Origin: Aerococcus viridans
GTDB lineage: Bacteria > Bacillota > Bacilli > Lactobacillales > Aerococcaceae
DNA length: 64,000 nt
Direction of reading: 5' to 3'
Assembly: GCF_002083135.2 (NCBI RefSeq)
Contig: NZ_NBTM02000001.1
Span: forward strand, 1,674,001 to 1,738,000
The notes under the pieces were generated by a model. It was not told where the DNA came from. It saw only the letters and a program-made list of their open reading frames with translations, and ran no database searches. The position numbers and the translations under genes were made by a program. Below, one piece after another: positions 48,620-57,324 of this stretch (position 1 is the first letter of the stretch; the number at the start of each line of letters is the position of its first letter).

Positions 48620-48967
48620 TTAATGATAAACGCGCTCGATATAAATTTGGAAGCCGGCCTCAGATACGTCAAAAGTAACATAATCGATAACGGCAGCTAA
48701 AATTTCTGTATTAAAGGTATCATTACGGATACCAAGAAGGTCTTCATAACAATATTCAATTTCTGGTTGTCTCTTAGCATTTAACTCATTTAGTTGATCT
48801 ACAAAAGAGTGTGGAAGATTAGGTTTTTTTCCATCAAATTTAATTACAGACGTAGATTGCTTATCGGTCGCGATGGATAGCTCCATTTGATATTTATTAA
48901 TTTCATAATCATCAAATAAGTTCATAAATTCTGATACAATACGATTAACCTTTGCGTATTCTCTCAT
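48620..48967 (-). CDS. Small uncharacterised protein coupled to the DUF1576 gene
   Basis: 115 residues, mixed alpha/beta, no membrane helix, no motif I recognise. It overlaps the upstream DUF1576 gene by 23 bases and has AAAGGAG 13 bases before its ATG, inside that gene. Translational coupling suggests a partner or regulator of the membrane protein. The N-terminus MREYAKVNRIVSEFMNLFDD is amphipathic. Confidence 0.75.
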   Translation of the reverse strand: MREYAKVNRIVSEFMNLFDDYEINKYQMELSIATDKQSTSVIKFDGKKPNLPHSFVDQLNELNAKRQPEIEYCYEDLLGIRNDTFNTEILAAVIDYVTFDVSEAGFQIYIERVYH

Positions 48968-50258
48968 GTTCGTTAGTTCTCTCCTTTATGACATCAAGTA
49001 TAGGGACAAGGAACGCTGCGACGAAACCTCCAGAAAAGCCATTATTGTATAGGTTCAATCCGGCATGGGCAGAACCAGTGTTTTGCACAACTGCTGCATG
49101 CAAAGCGCCGGCAATAAGACCAGCCTTCCATCCATAATACCCAGCGATTGGTGCTAGGGTAGTACCAAATAATGCAGCTAATAGTGCACTTGTTGTGTTA
49201 GGGTTGTCAATATGCATAGCAATTTGCATCAAATAAATACCTACCATAATAGGGATGATATTAAATGGGTTTTTACCAAATGCTGCAAAACCAATTACAG
49301 TCAAGACTCCGCCAACAACTGCACCCTCTAGTTGGCCACCAACAATATACACATATGAGATAGCTATTAAACCTAGAATACCCATATTCATCAAGGTAAT
49401 GGGTGTTCCAAATTCAATCACAATATCTGAGATTAGTTGTCCGGAAGATTTTCGTAATTTCATATAACCCTTAAATGAATAATCATTCAAAATAAATCCA
49501 CATAAGAATAACACAAGTGAAAAAATGATAAAAAACGATGTTACGAGCGGACTAAATAATTGTTGGATTTCAATATCGTAAGATACCGGCAATTCAAAAA
49601 CGCGCATTATAGATGCAATCAGTAATCCAATAACACCAGCAGTGAAACCAGTATTATATAGATTGAATCCCTGATGAAATCGTATAAAGCTAGATGAGAC
49701 TGGGTGAATTACGAAACCAATTATTACCCCGGACACGATACCGACCGGCATACCTATATAGATGGGTAGCCCCTGCCCAAATGTGATTAAAGACACTACA
49801 GGACTTAAAGCTGAAGAAAAAAGAGCACCCAATACTAGGTTTGCAATCGGCGTATGCGAATATTTGCTATAAAGAAAGGTACCAATTAGAAATGGTATCG
49901 AATTATATAAGTTTTTCCCGAAGAAGGAAAAGCCCATGACTGTCAATATTGCAGCTAAAAGTGGACCGGTAATTTTAGGGGCGTTACGATGTATAAAAAA
50001 AGTATTGGCTAAAGTTAAAGTTCCTACGTTAAAAAAAGTTGCACCTATTCCACCAACTTCAAAATAATCCGTAATTAAATTACTAGGAGACAAGAGAATT
50101 GTCCAATAACCAGATATTAAAGTGCTAGGTGATTGCATAATTAACCCAAATAATATAAAAATGCTAGCTACTGTATAGAAGAATAAGGGTTTAATTTCAG
50201 TTTCACCAAAGAATAGAAATAAAAATCGTTGTAGTTGATTGTTGATTGTATTGCGCAT
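48945..50258 (-). CDS. DUF1576 family membrane protein with internal duplication
   Basis: 437 residues with ten to twelve membrane helices. Two halves repeat the same motifs: SFFGKNLYNSIPFLIGTFLY against AAFGKNPFNIIPIMVGIYLM, and GFNLYNTGFTAGVIGLL against GLNLYNNGFSGGFVAAFL. Such an inverted or tandem repeat is typical of transporters and channels, recalling urea-transporter-like folds. No substrate is known for the family. RBS AAAGGTGG. A likely first gene of a two-gene operon. Confidence 0.85.
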   Translation of the reverse strand: MRNTINNQLQRFLFLFFGETEIKPLFFYTVASIFILFGLIMQSPSTLISGYWTILLSPSNLITDYFEVGGIGATFFNVGTLTLANTFFIHRNAPKITGPLLAAILTVMGFSFFGKNLYNSIPFLIGTFLYSKYSHTPIANLVLGALFSSALSPVVSLITFGQGLPIYIGMPVGIVSGVIIGFVIHPVSSSFIRFHQGFNLYNTGFTAGVIGLLIASIMRVFELPVSYDIEIQQLFSPLVTSFFIIFSLVLFLCGFILNDYSFKGYMKLRKSSGQLISDIVIEFGTPITLMNMGILGLIAISYVYIVGGQLEGAVVGGVLTVIGFAAFGKNPFNIIPIMVGIYLMQIAMHIDNPNTTSALLAALFGTTLAPIAGYYGWKAGLIAGALHAAVVQNTGSAHAGLNLYNNGFSGGFVAAFLVPILDVIKERTNEHERIRKG

Positions 50259-50393
50259 CTAAAACCACCTTTAATAGTATAATATATTTTATTTTTATTT
50301 AATCTTAGCAAGAATCTGGTAGGTAAACAAGCAAAAATTGCAAAGATATATAATGAGATAAACTCAAGAAAAACAGATCATATGACAAAATAT

Positions 50394-50425
50394 AAAAAGG
50401 CTATGACGGAAGTGTCACAGCCCTT
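50394..50425 (-). terminator. Terminator of the Mn/Ca P-type ATPase gene
   Basis: On the minus strand GGGCTGTGAC and GTCATAGCC pair around ACTTCC, then TTTTT. Confidence 0.85.
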
Positions 50426-50455
50426 TGTAGCTTAAAAAGCAAATAGATAAAATTG

Positions 50456-53170
50456 TTATTTGTTTAATTCAGACCCAGCATCAAATTTTTCGTCCCAACC
50501 AGTAGCACGGATAATAAATTTACCGATTTCTACGTAAAGTACTACAGAAGCAGCAGCTAATAGAATTACAGTCCACATTTCCATAGCCATTGGGTCACCT
50601 AACAAGTGAACAGTACCGAAGGCGTCGTTTAGACCTGGTATGAATACAGTAATTAACATCAATACTGTTGAAGCTAATACTGCGATGTTTAACCACTTAT
50701 TGTCGAATGGATTTGAAGCGAATAGTGACTTGAATACTGACTTAGAGTTGTAAGCGTGGAACAACTGGATGAATGCTAATGTTAAGAAGGCCATAGCTTC
50801 TGCATCTTCCAACGGAACACCCATTTGGTAACGACCGTACCAGAATACAAATAATGTTGCAGCACCTTCATAGATACCTTGATAAATAATTGATGGTAAT
50901 ACACCATTTGATAATAAGTTACCAGAACGTCCACGAGGTTTGTGTTCCATTACATCAGATTCCGCTGCTTCAAGACCTAAAGCAATTGCAGGGAAGGTAT
51001 CAGTTACTAAGTTGATCCATAAGATATGGATAGGTTCTAAGATTGTCCAACCAAGCATTGTTGCAACGAATAAAGTCATAACCTCACCCAAGTTAGCAGA
51101 TAGTAAGAATTGAACTGCTTTTTGGATATTTGAGAATACTTTACGTCCCTCTTCGATTGCAGTGATGATTGTCGCGAAGTTGTCATCAGCAAGTACCATG
51201 TCAGAAGCACCTTTAGAAACTTCTGTACCAGTGATACCCATACCAATACCGATATCAGCTTGTTTCAAAGAAGGCGCGTCATTAACACCGTCACCAGTCA
51301 TCGCAACAACTTTATCGTGTGATTGCCATGCAGATACGATACGAACTTTATGTTCAGGAGATACACGCGCGTAAACTGAATATTGTTCAACATTTGCTGC
51401 TAATTCTTCATCAGTCATTTCGTTTAAGTGTGCACCAGTTGTAACTGCTTCTTCTTGGCCTTCTTCAATGATACCTAAACGAGCTGCGATAGCTGCGGCG
51501 GTATCTTTGTGGTCACCAGTGATCATAACAGTACGGATACCCGCTTGTTTTGCAGTAGCGATAGAGTCTTTAGCTTCTGGACGCTCAGGGTCAATTTCCC
51601 CAACCATACCAGCGAAGATTAGATCATGCTCTAAAGTTTCTGTGTTGAATTCACCAGGTAAATCATCAATGTAACGGTAAGACATACCTAATACACGTAA
51701 TGCTTGGATAGCCATACCGTGGTTAGCGTCTAATAATTCCTTACGAGCAGCTTCATCCAATGGTAAGATTTCGCCGTTATTCACGTAGTGTGTACATTTT
51801 TCAATAATAACATCAGGCGCCCCTTTAGTCATTGAAACGTATTTACCGTGTGATTGCTCTTCACCTAAAGTTTCGTGAACAGTAGTAGACATTTTACGAT
51901 CTGAATCGAATGGTATTTCACCGACACGAGGTTGAACTTTGATTGTTTCACGAACATCGTAACCTTTGTCGAAACCGAATTGAATCATTGCAGTTTCAGT
52001 AGGGTCACCAGCTAATGAACCATCTTTAGCGATTGTAGAGTCATTGGCCATATTCATAACTCGGAAAACAGGTTCATTATGGTCAATGTCTTCAGATGCA
52101 TCGTGTAATTCACCATTATAGTAAACTTTTTCGATAGTCATCTTGTTTTGAGTTAGGGTACCAGTTTTATCTGAACAGATAACTTCTGTACCACCAAGTG
52201 TCTCAACGGCTGGTAACTTACGTACTAAGGCACGACGGTCAGCCATTTTTTGAGTACCTAATGCAAGGATAATAGTTGAGATAGCAGGTAGACCTTCTGG
52301 AAGGGCAGCAACGGCAATTGAGATTGCTGTTAATAGCATTGTGATCCAGTCAAATCCACGTAATAAACCTAGGAAGAAAATAACAACGGCAATAATAACA
52401 ATTGCGTAAGTTAGGAAACGAGTTAACCCGTTCATGTTTTCTTGTAATGGTGTTGTTTTACCTTCAGCGTTTTCTAACATCTCAGCGATGTTACCAACTT
52501 CAGTATCCATAGCAGTTGCAGTTACAATACCTTCACCACGACCGTATGTTACGTTAGTAGAAGAGAACCCCATATTTAAACGGTCACCGATACCAGCATC
52601 ACCTTCAACAGTGGCAGTATCTTTAGTAACTGGTACAGATTCACCAGTTAAAGCAGCTTCTTCAATTTGTAATGAACTTGCTTTGAATAGACGTAAGTCG
52701 GCAGGAACAACGTCACCAGCTTCAAGGATTACAATATCACCAACAACGATATCTTTAGAATCGATTGATTTAACTTCGCCATCACGACGAACGTTTGCTT
52801 TAGGTGAAGACATATTCCTAAGAGAGTCAATAGCATCCTCAGCTTTATTTTCTTGAACAACACCCATGATTGCATTAATTAATACAACCGCAAGAATAAT
52901 AATTGCATCTACTAATCCGTGAGTACCTTCTAAAATTAATGAAAGTGCTGCAGCGATTAATAAGATAATAATCATTAAATCTTTAAATTGATCCAAGAAC
53001 TTTTGTAAGGTTGACTTGCGTTCCCCTTCTTTAATTTCGTTCGGTCCGTTCTTCTCTAATCGACTGGCAGCTTCAGCATCAGATAAACCTTCAATAGAAG
53101 AATTTAATGATGTGAAGACTTGATCAGCATCTTGAGTGAAGAAAGACTGATTGTTCTTTTCTTCTGACAT
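50456..53170 (-). CDS. P-type Ca2+/Mn2+-transporting ATPase (PacL/SERCA type)
   Basis: 904 residues. Phosphorylation site CSDKTGTLTQNKM near residue 335, TGES motif in AALTGESVPV, hinge TGDGVNDAPSLKQADIG. The SERCA-type metal ligands are all there: Glu in ALPEGLPA, Asn and Glu in NLGEVMTLF, Asn and Asp in WINLVTDTFPA. It exports Ca2+ or Mn2+. The riboswitch in its leader points to manganese; homologues with the same leader are MgtA in pneumococcus and YoaB in Lactococcus, both shown to protect from Mn excess. Confidence 0.94.
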   Translation of the reverse strand: MSEEKNNQSFFTQDADQVFTSLNSSIEGLSDAEAASRLEKNGPNEIKEGERKSTLQKFLDQFKDLMIIILLIAAALSLILEGTHGLVDAIIILAVVLINAIMGVVQENKAEDAIDSLRNMSSPKANVRRDGEVKSIDSKDIVVGDIVILEAGDVVPADLRLFKASSLQIEEAALTGESVPVTKDTATVEGDAGIGDRLNMGFSSTNVTYGRGEGIVTATAMDTEVGNIAEMLENAEGKTTPLQENMNGLTRFLTYAIVIIAVVIFFLGLLRGFDWITMLLTAISIAVAALPEGLPAISTIILALGTQKMADRRALVRKLPAVETLGGTEVICSDKTGTLTQNKMTIEKVYYNGELHDASEDIDHNEPVFRVMNMANDSTIAKDGSLAGDPTETAMIQFGFDKGYDVRETIKVQPRVGEIPFDSDRKMSTTVHETLGEEQSHGKYVSMTKGAPDVIIEKCTHYVNNGEILPLDEAARKELLDANHGMAIQALRVLGMSYRYIDDLPGEFNTETLEHDLIFAGMVGEIDPERPEAKDSIATAKQAGIRTVMITGDHKDTAAAIAARLGIIEEGQEEAVTTGAHLNEMTDEELAANVEQYSVYARVSPEHKVRIVSAWQSHDKVVAMTGDGVNDAPSLKQADIGIGMGITGTEVSKGASDMVLADDNFATIITAIEEGRKVFSNIQKAVQFLLSANLGEVMTLFVATMLGWTILEPIHILWINLVTDTFPAIALGLEAAESDVMEHKPRGRSGNLLSNGVLPSIIYQGIYEGAATLFVFWYGRYQMGVPLEDAEAMAFLTLAFIQLFHAYNSKSVFKSLFASNPFDNKWLNIAVLASTVLMLITVFIPGLNDAFGTVHLLGDPMAMEMWTVILLAAASVVLYVEIGKFIIRATGWDEKFDAGSELNK

Positions 53171-53230
53171 TAATTATCTCTCCATCCTTTAAATTATTAC
53201 CCCTAAAGCAAGATCCAGAGATTGTCTTTC

Positions 53231-53364
53231 AAAAAAAGACCTATGACTACCCCTCCAAGTAGAGAAGTAGCCATAAGTCTCATCTTTTAAGACGGCACCA
53301 GCAGATATCTGCCGTATATGTTGGCGCCGCCACGATACAATAATCGCTGATTACTCCCTCATGG
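53231..53364 (-). promoter_or_regulatory. yybP-ykoY (manganese) riboswitch with terminator platform
   Basis: Read on the minus strand: P1 arms CCATGAG (53364-53358) and CTTATGG (53277-53271) enclose GGGAGTA, a long paired arm with CGCCAACATA, and GCCGTC..GAGAC, in the order known for yybP-ykoY. The 3' P1 arm is also the 5' arm of a terminator, AGACTTATGGCTAC pairing with GTAGTCATAGGTCT, ending in seven Ts. So Mn2+ binding would favour P1 and prevent termination, switching the ATPase on. Identified by eye. Confidence 0.78.
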
Positions 53365-53383
53365 AACTGTTTAAGTTAATATA

Positions 53384-53412
53384 ATTATATTTTATTTAAG
53401 ATAGAATTGCAA
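53384..53412 (-). promoter_or_regulatory. Promoter of the riboswitch-ATPase transcript
   Basis: On the minus strand TTGCAA, 17 bases, TATAAT, just before the aptamer. Confidence 0.65.
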
Positions 53413-53519
53413 TAATTAACTGAAATTAAAATGCGCAAAAAATGTCTAAATTTGTTGAATGGCAAAAGTACCATTTTTGGGGTATAATGATTGTTCGTGA
53501 AAAAAGAAAGGTGTTGAAT

Positions 53520-55667
53520 ATGAAGTCATCTTACATTCAAATTATTAACCAAAGCTTACCATTTAATAAAAAGCAAATTGAAAATGTATTGGAATTGCTA
53601 GAAGAGGGCAATACCGTACCTTTTATCGCTCGTTATCGTAAGGAAGTTACGCAGTCATTAGACGAGGTTCAAATTAGAGAAATTGAACATGCTTACCAAT
53701 ATACGAAACAATTAGAGGAAAGAAAATCATCAGTTCTTGCAAATATTGAAGAACAAGGAAAATTAACAGATGATCTTGCTAAAAAAATTAAACAAGCGAC
53801 AATTTTACAAACGGTTGAAGACCTTTATGCGCCTTATAAACAAAAACGTCGTACAAAGGCAACCATTGCCAAAGAGAATGGTTTAGAAGATCTTGCCAAA
53901 TGGTTATTTTCATCACCAACTACAGGTAATGTTCAAGCGGAAGCTGAAAAATTCTTAAATGACGAAATAAAAGACACTAAAATGGCCTTGGATGGGGCAC
54001 ACGAAATTATGGCTGAATGGATTGCAGAAGATGCAGATATTCGTCTATGGTTACGTAAATATACATTAAAAGAAGGTAAATTAACCAGTCTAAAACGTAA
54101 AAATGCGGAAGATGAAAAAGCTATCTTCGAAATATATTACGATTTTAGCCAAAATATCCAAAACGTGAAACCCTATCAGACATTAGCAATTAACCGGGCT
54201 GAAAAGTTGAAGATTCTAAATGTTTCTATTGAGGCAGACGAGTTTCCAATTATTGAACATTTAGTTCATCGCTTCATTAAAGGTCACCCAGTGTCAACTC
54301 GCGAAATCCAAGCGGCTATTCAAGATTCATTAGATCGTTTCTTAAAACCTTCTATTGAAAGAGAATTGCGTTCTAAATTAACCGAAACAGCTGAGCAACA
54401 CGCTATTGCTACTTTTTCAACGAATTTGGGTAACTTGTTAATGCAACCACCATTGAAGGGACGCGTTGTTTTAGGTTTAGACCCAGCCTTTAGAACAGGT
54501 TGTAAGTTAGCTGTAGTGGATGCCACAGGTAAAGTTTTGGCTAAAGATGTGATTTATCCGCATGCACCAGTCAATAAAAAAGCTGAAGCCAGCAAAAAAT
54601 TCAATGAATTAATCAAAACTTACCAGGTAGAAATGGTTGCGATTGGTAACGGAACAGCAAGTCGTGAGTCTGAACAATTTGTTGCTGAACAAATCCAAGA
54701 TAATGACTTAGACTTGGTTTATAGCATTGTTAATGAAGCTGGTGCTTCAGTTTATTCAGCTAGTAAAATTGCCCGCGAAGAATTCCCTGACTATAACGTT
54801 GAAGAACGTTCAGCCGTATCTATCGCGCGTCGCTTGCAAGACCCATTAGCTGAATTGGTAAAAATTGAACCTAAAGCCATCGGTGTAGGTCAGTACCAGC
54901 ATGATGTGTCTCAAAAAGAACTTGCTGAAAGCTTAGATTTCACTGTTGAAACTGTGGTTAACCGGGTTGGAGTCAACTTAAATACAGCTTCTGCTTCATT
55001 ATTGAGCCATGTTGCTGGCTTATCGATGGCAGTTGCTAAAAATGTCGTTGAGTACCGAAATGAAAATGGTGTCTTTACTGATCGCAAGCAATTAGGTAAG
55101 GTAAAGCGTTTAGGACCTAAAACTTATGAACAAGCAGTTGGTTTCATCCGTATTACAGGGGGCGACAACATTTTAGACAATACAGGTATTCACCCTGAAA
55201 ATTATAAGGAAGTTAAGGCAATTCTGAAAGACTTAGGTATTTCTTTAGAAGAACTTCAAAGTGAAGAAGTCAGAAAAAAAATTGCCAATTTCAATTTAGA
55301 TGCCTTATCTCAATCATATGGTATTGGTAAAGAAACCTTAGTAGATATTCAAAAATCACTACTCACACCAGGGCGTGACCCACGTGAAGACGTTGCTGCG
55401 CCAATTTTAAGATCTGATGTTCTTTCATTGAAAGATTTAAAAGTAGGGATGAAATTACAAGGTACAGTGCGTAATGTTGTTGATTTTGGTGCCTTTGTCG
55501 ATGTTGGTGTTAAACAAGATGGTTTGGTTCATATTTCGAGAATGTCTACAAAATTCATAAGTAATCCAAGTGATATCGCTTCTGTAGGTGATATTGTTGA
55601 AGTTTGGGTATCTGAAGTAGACGAGAAAAAAGGTCGCATCGGTTTAAGCATGCTTGAAATTAAATAA
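53520..55667 (+). CDS. tex: Tex family RNA-binding transcription accessory protein
   Basis: 715 residues from ATG 53520 (AAAGGTG ahead); an upstream in-frame ATG at 53442 adds unconserved residues. N-terminal helical region with TVPFIARYRKEVTQSLDE, YqgF-like nuclease-fold part (GLDPAFRTGCKLAVVD), helix-hairpin-helix segment (NTASASLLSHVAGLSMAVAK) and C-terminal S1 domain (about 640-710, GTVRNVVDFGAFVDVGVKQD). It binds RNA and is linked to transcription and stress. Complete. Confidence 0.95.
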   Translation: MKSSYIQIINQSLPFNKKQIENVLELLEEGNTVPFIARYRKEVTQSLDEVQIREIEHAYQYTKQLEERKSSVLANIEEQGKLTDDLAKKIKQATILQTVEDLYAPYKQKRRTKATIAKENGLEDLAKWLFSSPTTGNVQAEAEKFLNDEIKDTKMALDGAHEIMAEWIAEDADIRLWLRKYTLKEGKLTSLKRKNAEDEKAIFEIYYDFSQNIQNVKPYQTLAINRAEKLKILNVSIEADEFPIIEHLVHRFIKGHPVSTREIQAAIQDSLDRFLKPSIERELRSKLTETAEQHAIATFSTNLGNLLMQPPLKGRVVLGLDPAFRTGCKLAVVDATGKVLAKDVIYPHAPVNKKAEASKKFNELIKTYQVEMVAIGNGTASRESEQFVAEQIQDNDLDLVYSIVNEAGASVYSASKIAREEFPDYNVEERSAVSIARRLQDPLAELVKIEPKAIGVGQYQHDVSQKELAESLDFTVETVVNRVGVNLNTASASLLSHVAGLSMAVAKNVVEYRNENGVFTDRKQLGKVKRLGPKTYEQAVGFIRITGGDNILDNTGIHPENYKEVKAILKDLGISLEELQSEEVRKKIANFNLDALSQSYGIGKETLVDIQKSLLTPGRDPREDVAAPILRSDVLSLKDLKVGMKLQGTVRNVVDFGAFVDVGVKQDGLVHISRMSTKFISNPSDIASVGDIVEVWVSEVDEKKGRIGLSMLEIK

Positions 55668-55711
55668 ATTTCCATAAATTATAAAATAATTAAAATTAAA
55701 TTAAAAAACTC

Positions 55712-55739
55712 TTGATTATTCTATTTTATTTGTTATATT
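55712..55739 (+). promoter_or_regulatory. Promoter of the leucine leader/livJ transcript
   Basis: TTGATT, 16 bases, TATATT, then a start near 55746, about 23 bases before the leader peptide. Confidence 0.55.
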
Positions 55740-55768
55740 TAAATTAACTTAAAGAGAGGAAGGTAGAA

Positions 55769-55855
55769 ATGATGATGATTGTACATTTAAATATGCAAGC
55801 GGAATTTGTTTCTGCTTTCCCACATCAAAATTTATTATTATTATTAGCTAACTGA
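55769..55855 (+). CDS. Leucine-rich leader peptide (28 residues)
   Basis: A short frame behind GAGAGGAAGG, starting with three ATGs and ending FPHQNLLLLLAN-stop. Five TTA leucine codons in a row lie three codons before the stop, with one more Leu earlier and Ile-Val near the start. The next hairpin overlaps the stop codon. This is the form of attenuation leader peptides: ribosomes pausing at the Leu codons for lack of charged tRNA-Leu would change the folding downstream. It lies upstream of a branched-chain amino acid binding protein. Confidence 0.8.
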   Translation: MMMIVHLNMQAEFVSAFPHQNLLLLLAN

Positions 55856-55946
55856 GGATTCTACCATATATTGTAGAGTCCTATTTCTCGTGAGATACGG
55901 GCTCTTAGCTAAGACGCCGGCCCGTTTGAACGGGTCGGCGTTTTTT
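55855..55946 (+). promoter_or_regulatory. Transcription attenuator controlled by the leucine leader
   Basis: Stem 1: AGGATTCTAC (55855-55864) with GTAGAGTCCT (55873-55882). Terminator: ACGCCGGCCCG (55914-55924) with CGGGTCGGCGT (55931-55941), then TTTTTT. Alternatives: AGAGTCC (55875-55881) with GGGCTCT (55899-55905), and the palindrome TTAGCTAA, present at 55844-55851 inside the Leu-codon region and again at 55905-55912 next to the terminator. A ribosome stalled on the Leu codons would free or block these in a Leu-dependent way. The terminator is strong; the exact switching is inferred. Confidence 0.75.
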
Positions 55947-56028
55947 ATTTAGCTATGTTGTTGTATGTGGCTCTTGGGTTATGTTTGGGTTGTAGACAAT
56001 ATTTACAAATAGATGGGAGAAATATTTT

Positions 56029-57240
56029 ATGAAAAATATGAAATTTACTAAAATGCTAACAACTATCTTTGCGGCTTCTATTATAGTAGCTGGTTGCTCA
56101 CAAGTAACTACTGCCACTTCTAATAATTCAAATTCGTCATCCTCTTCAGAGGTGTCAACTAGCGATTCCGATACGGTAAATATTGGTGGACTTTGGGAAC
56201 TAACTGGTGCTACTGCGGCATATGGTGTGGTCCAAGATAATGCTGTCCAATTGGCCGTTGAACAACGGAATGAAGAAGGCGGGATTGATGGAAAAGAAGT
56301 GAGCTATCAATCATACGACAATCAAGGTACACCAGAAGAAGCTGCTACAGGTATGACTTATTTAATTGAGCAAGGCAATTCAGTCGTCCTTGGACCGGCT
56401 ACAGCGGCCTTAACTTTTGCTACCCAACCAGTGGCTGAAAATGCGCAAGTGCCATTTGTATCCGCAACGACAACAGTAGATAATGCAACCATTAACTCAG
56501 AAACGGGTGAGGTTTGGGAATACTTCTACCGGACAAGTTTTGAAATTTCTTTCCAAGGTGCTGCTATCGCTAAGTTTGCCAACCAAAATGGTTACGAAAC
56601 TGCCGCTGTATTGAAAGATAACTCGACTGATTATGGTCAAAACCTAACAGATATCTTTGTTGAAAACTTTGACGGTGACGTGATTATTGATGAATCATAT
56701 ATTTCTGGTGATACAGACTTCAGCTCAGTCCTAACAAATGTTAAATCTCAAAATCCTGATGTAATCTTTATTGCAGGTTACTACCAAGAAGCTGGTCCAA
56801 TCATAAAACAAGCCAGAGAAATGGGTATCGATATTGCGATTGTTGGTCCTAATGGTTTGGGTAACCAAAATATTGTCGAACTAGCAGGTGCTGAAAATAT
56901 GAGCAATGTCTATTACGTAGCCCATTTCGTATATGCAGAAGATGCTGAAAAAGATGTCCAAGACTTCTATAATGCCTATGTTGAAAAATTCGGTACTGAA
57001 CCGGATATGTTCTCTGCAGTAGCATATGACGCTGCAAATATGGTAATGGACGCGATTGATGCAGCCGATTCTACAGAACCAACAGCCGTCAAAGACGCTA
57101 TTGGCGCAACGGAAGAATTTGAAGGTATCGCTTATGATATTACCTTCGATGAAGAGCATAACGTATCTGCACCGGCTTATATTCAAGAAGTAGTTAACGG
57201 TGAACCAACCGAAAATGTTACAGTAATTCAACCAGAATAA
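56029..57240 (+). CDS. livJ: Branched-chain amino acid ABC transporter binding lipoprotein (LivJ type)
   Basis: 403 residues. Lipobox in IIVAGCSQ (Cys23), Ser/Asn-rich linker to about 48, then a type I periplasmic-binding fold: VNIGGLWELTGATAAYGVVQ, AVEQRNEEGGIDGKEV, DNSTDYGQNLTDIFVENF. It binds Leu/Ile/Val for a LivHMGF importer. Those genes, which normally follow livJ, are absent: 84 bases later comes the CBS-ACT gene that usually closes the operon in streptococci. Controlled by the leucine attenuator. Confidence 0.92.
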   Translation: MKNMKFTKMLTTIFAASIIVAGCSQVTTATSNNSNSSSSSEVSTSDSDTVNIGGLWELTGATAAYGVVQDNAVQLAVEQRNEEGGIDGKEVSYQSYDNQGTPEEAATGMTYLIEQGNSVVLGPATAALTFATQPVAENAQVPFVSATTTVDNATINSETGEVWEYFYRTSFEISFQGAAIAKFANQNGYETAAVLKDNSTDYGQNLTDIFVENFDGDVIIDESYISGDTDFSSVLTNVKSQNPDVIFIAGYYQEAGPIIKQAREMGIDIAIVGPNGLGNQNIVELAGAENMSNVYYVAHFVYAEDAEKDVQDFYNAYVEKFGTEPDMFSAVAYDAANMVMDAIDAADSTEPTAVKDAIGATEEFEGIAYDITFDEEHNVSAPAYIQEVVNGEPTENVTVIQPE

Positions 57241-57324
57241 GGTGAAAAATCTGTATTTTACTCAAGTAAATGATAAAATACATGTAAACACTTAAAAACT
57301 ATTGATAAATAGGGAGGGTTCTTC

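Noticed and set aside
50456-53170. Magnesium transport ATPase as the function of the large P-type ATPase
   Set aside because: The metal ligands are SERCA-like, and the leader is a yybP-ykoY element and not an M-box.
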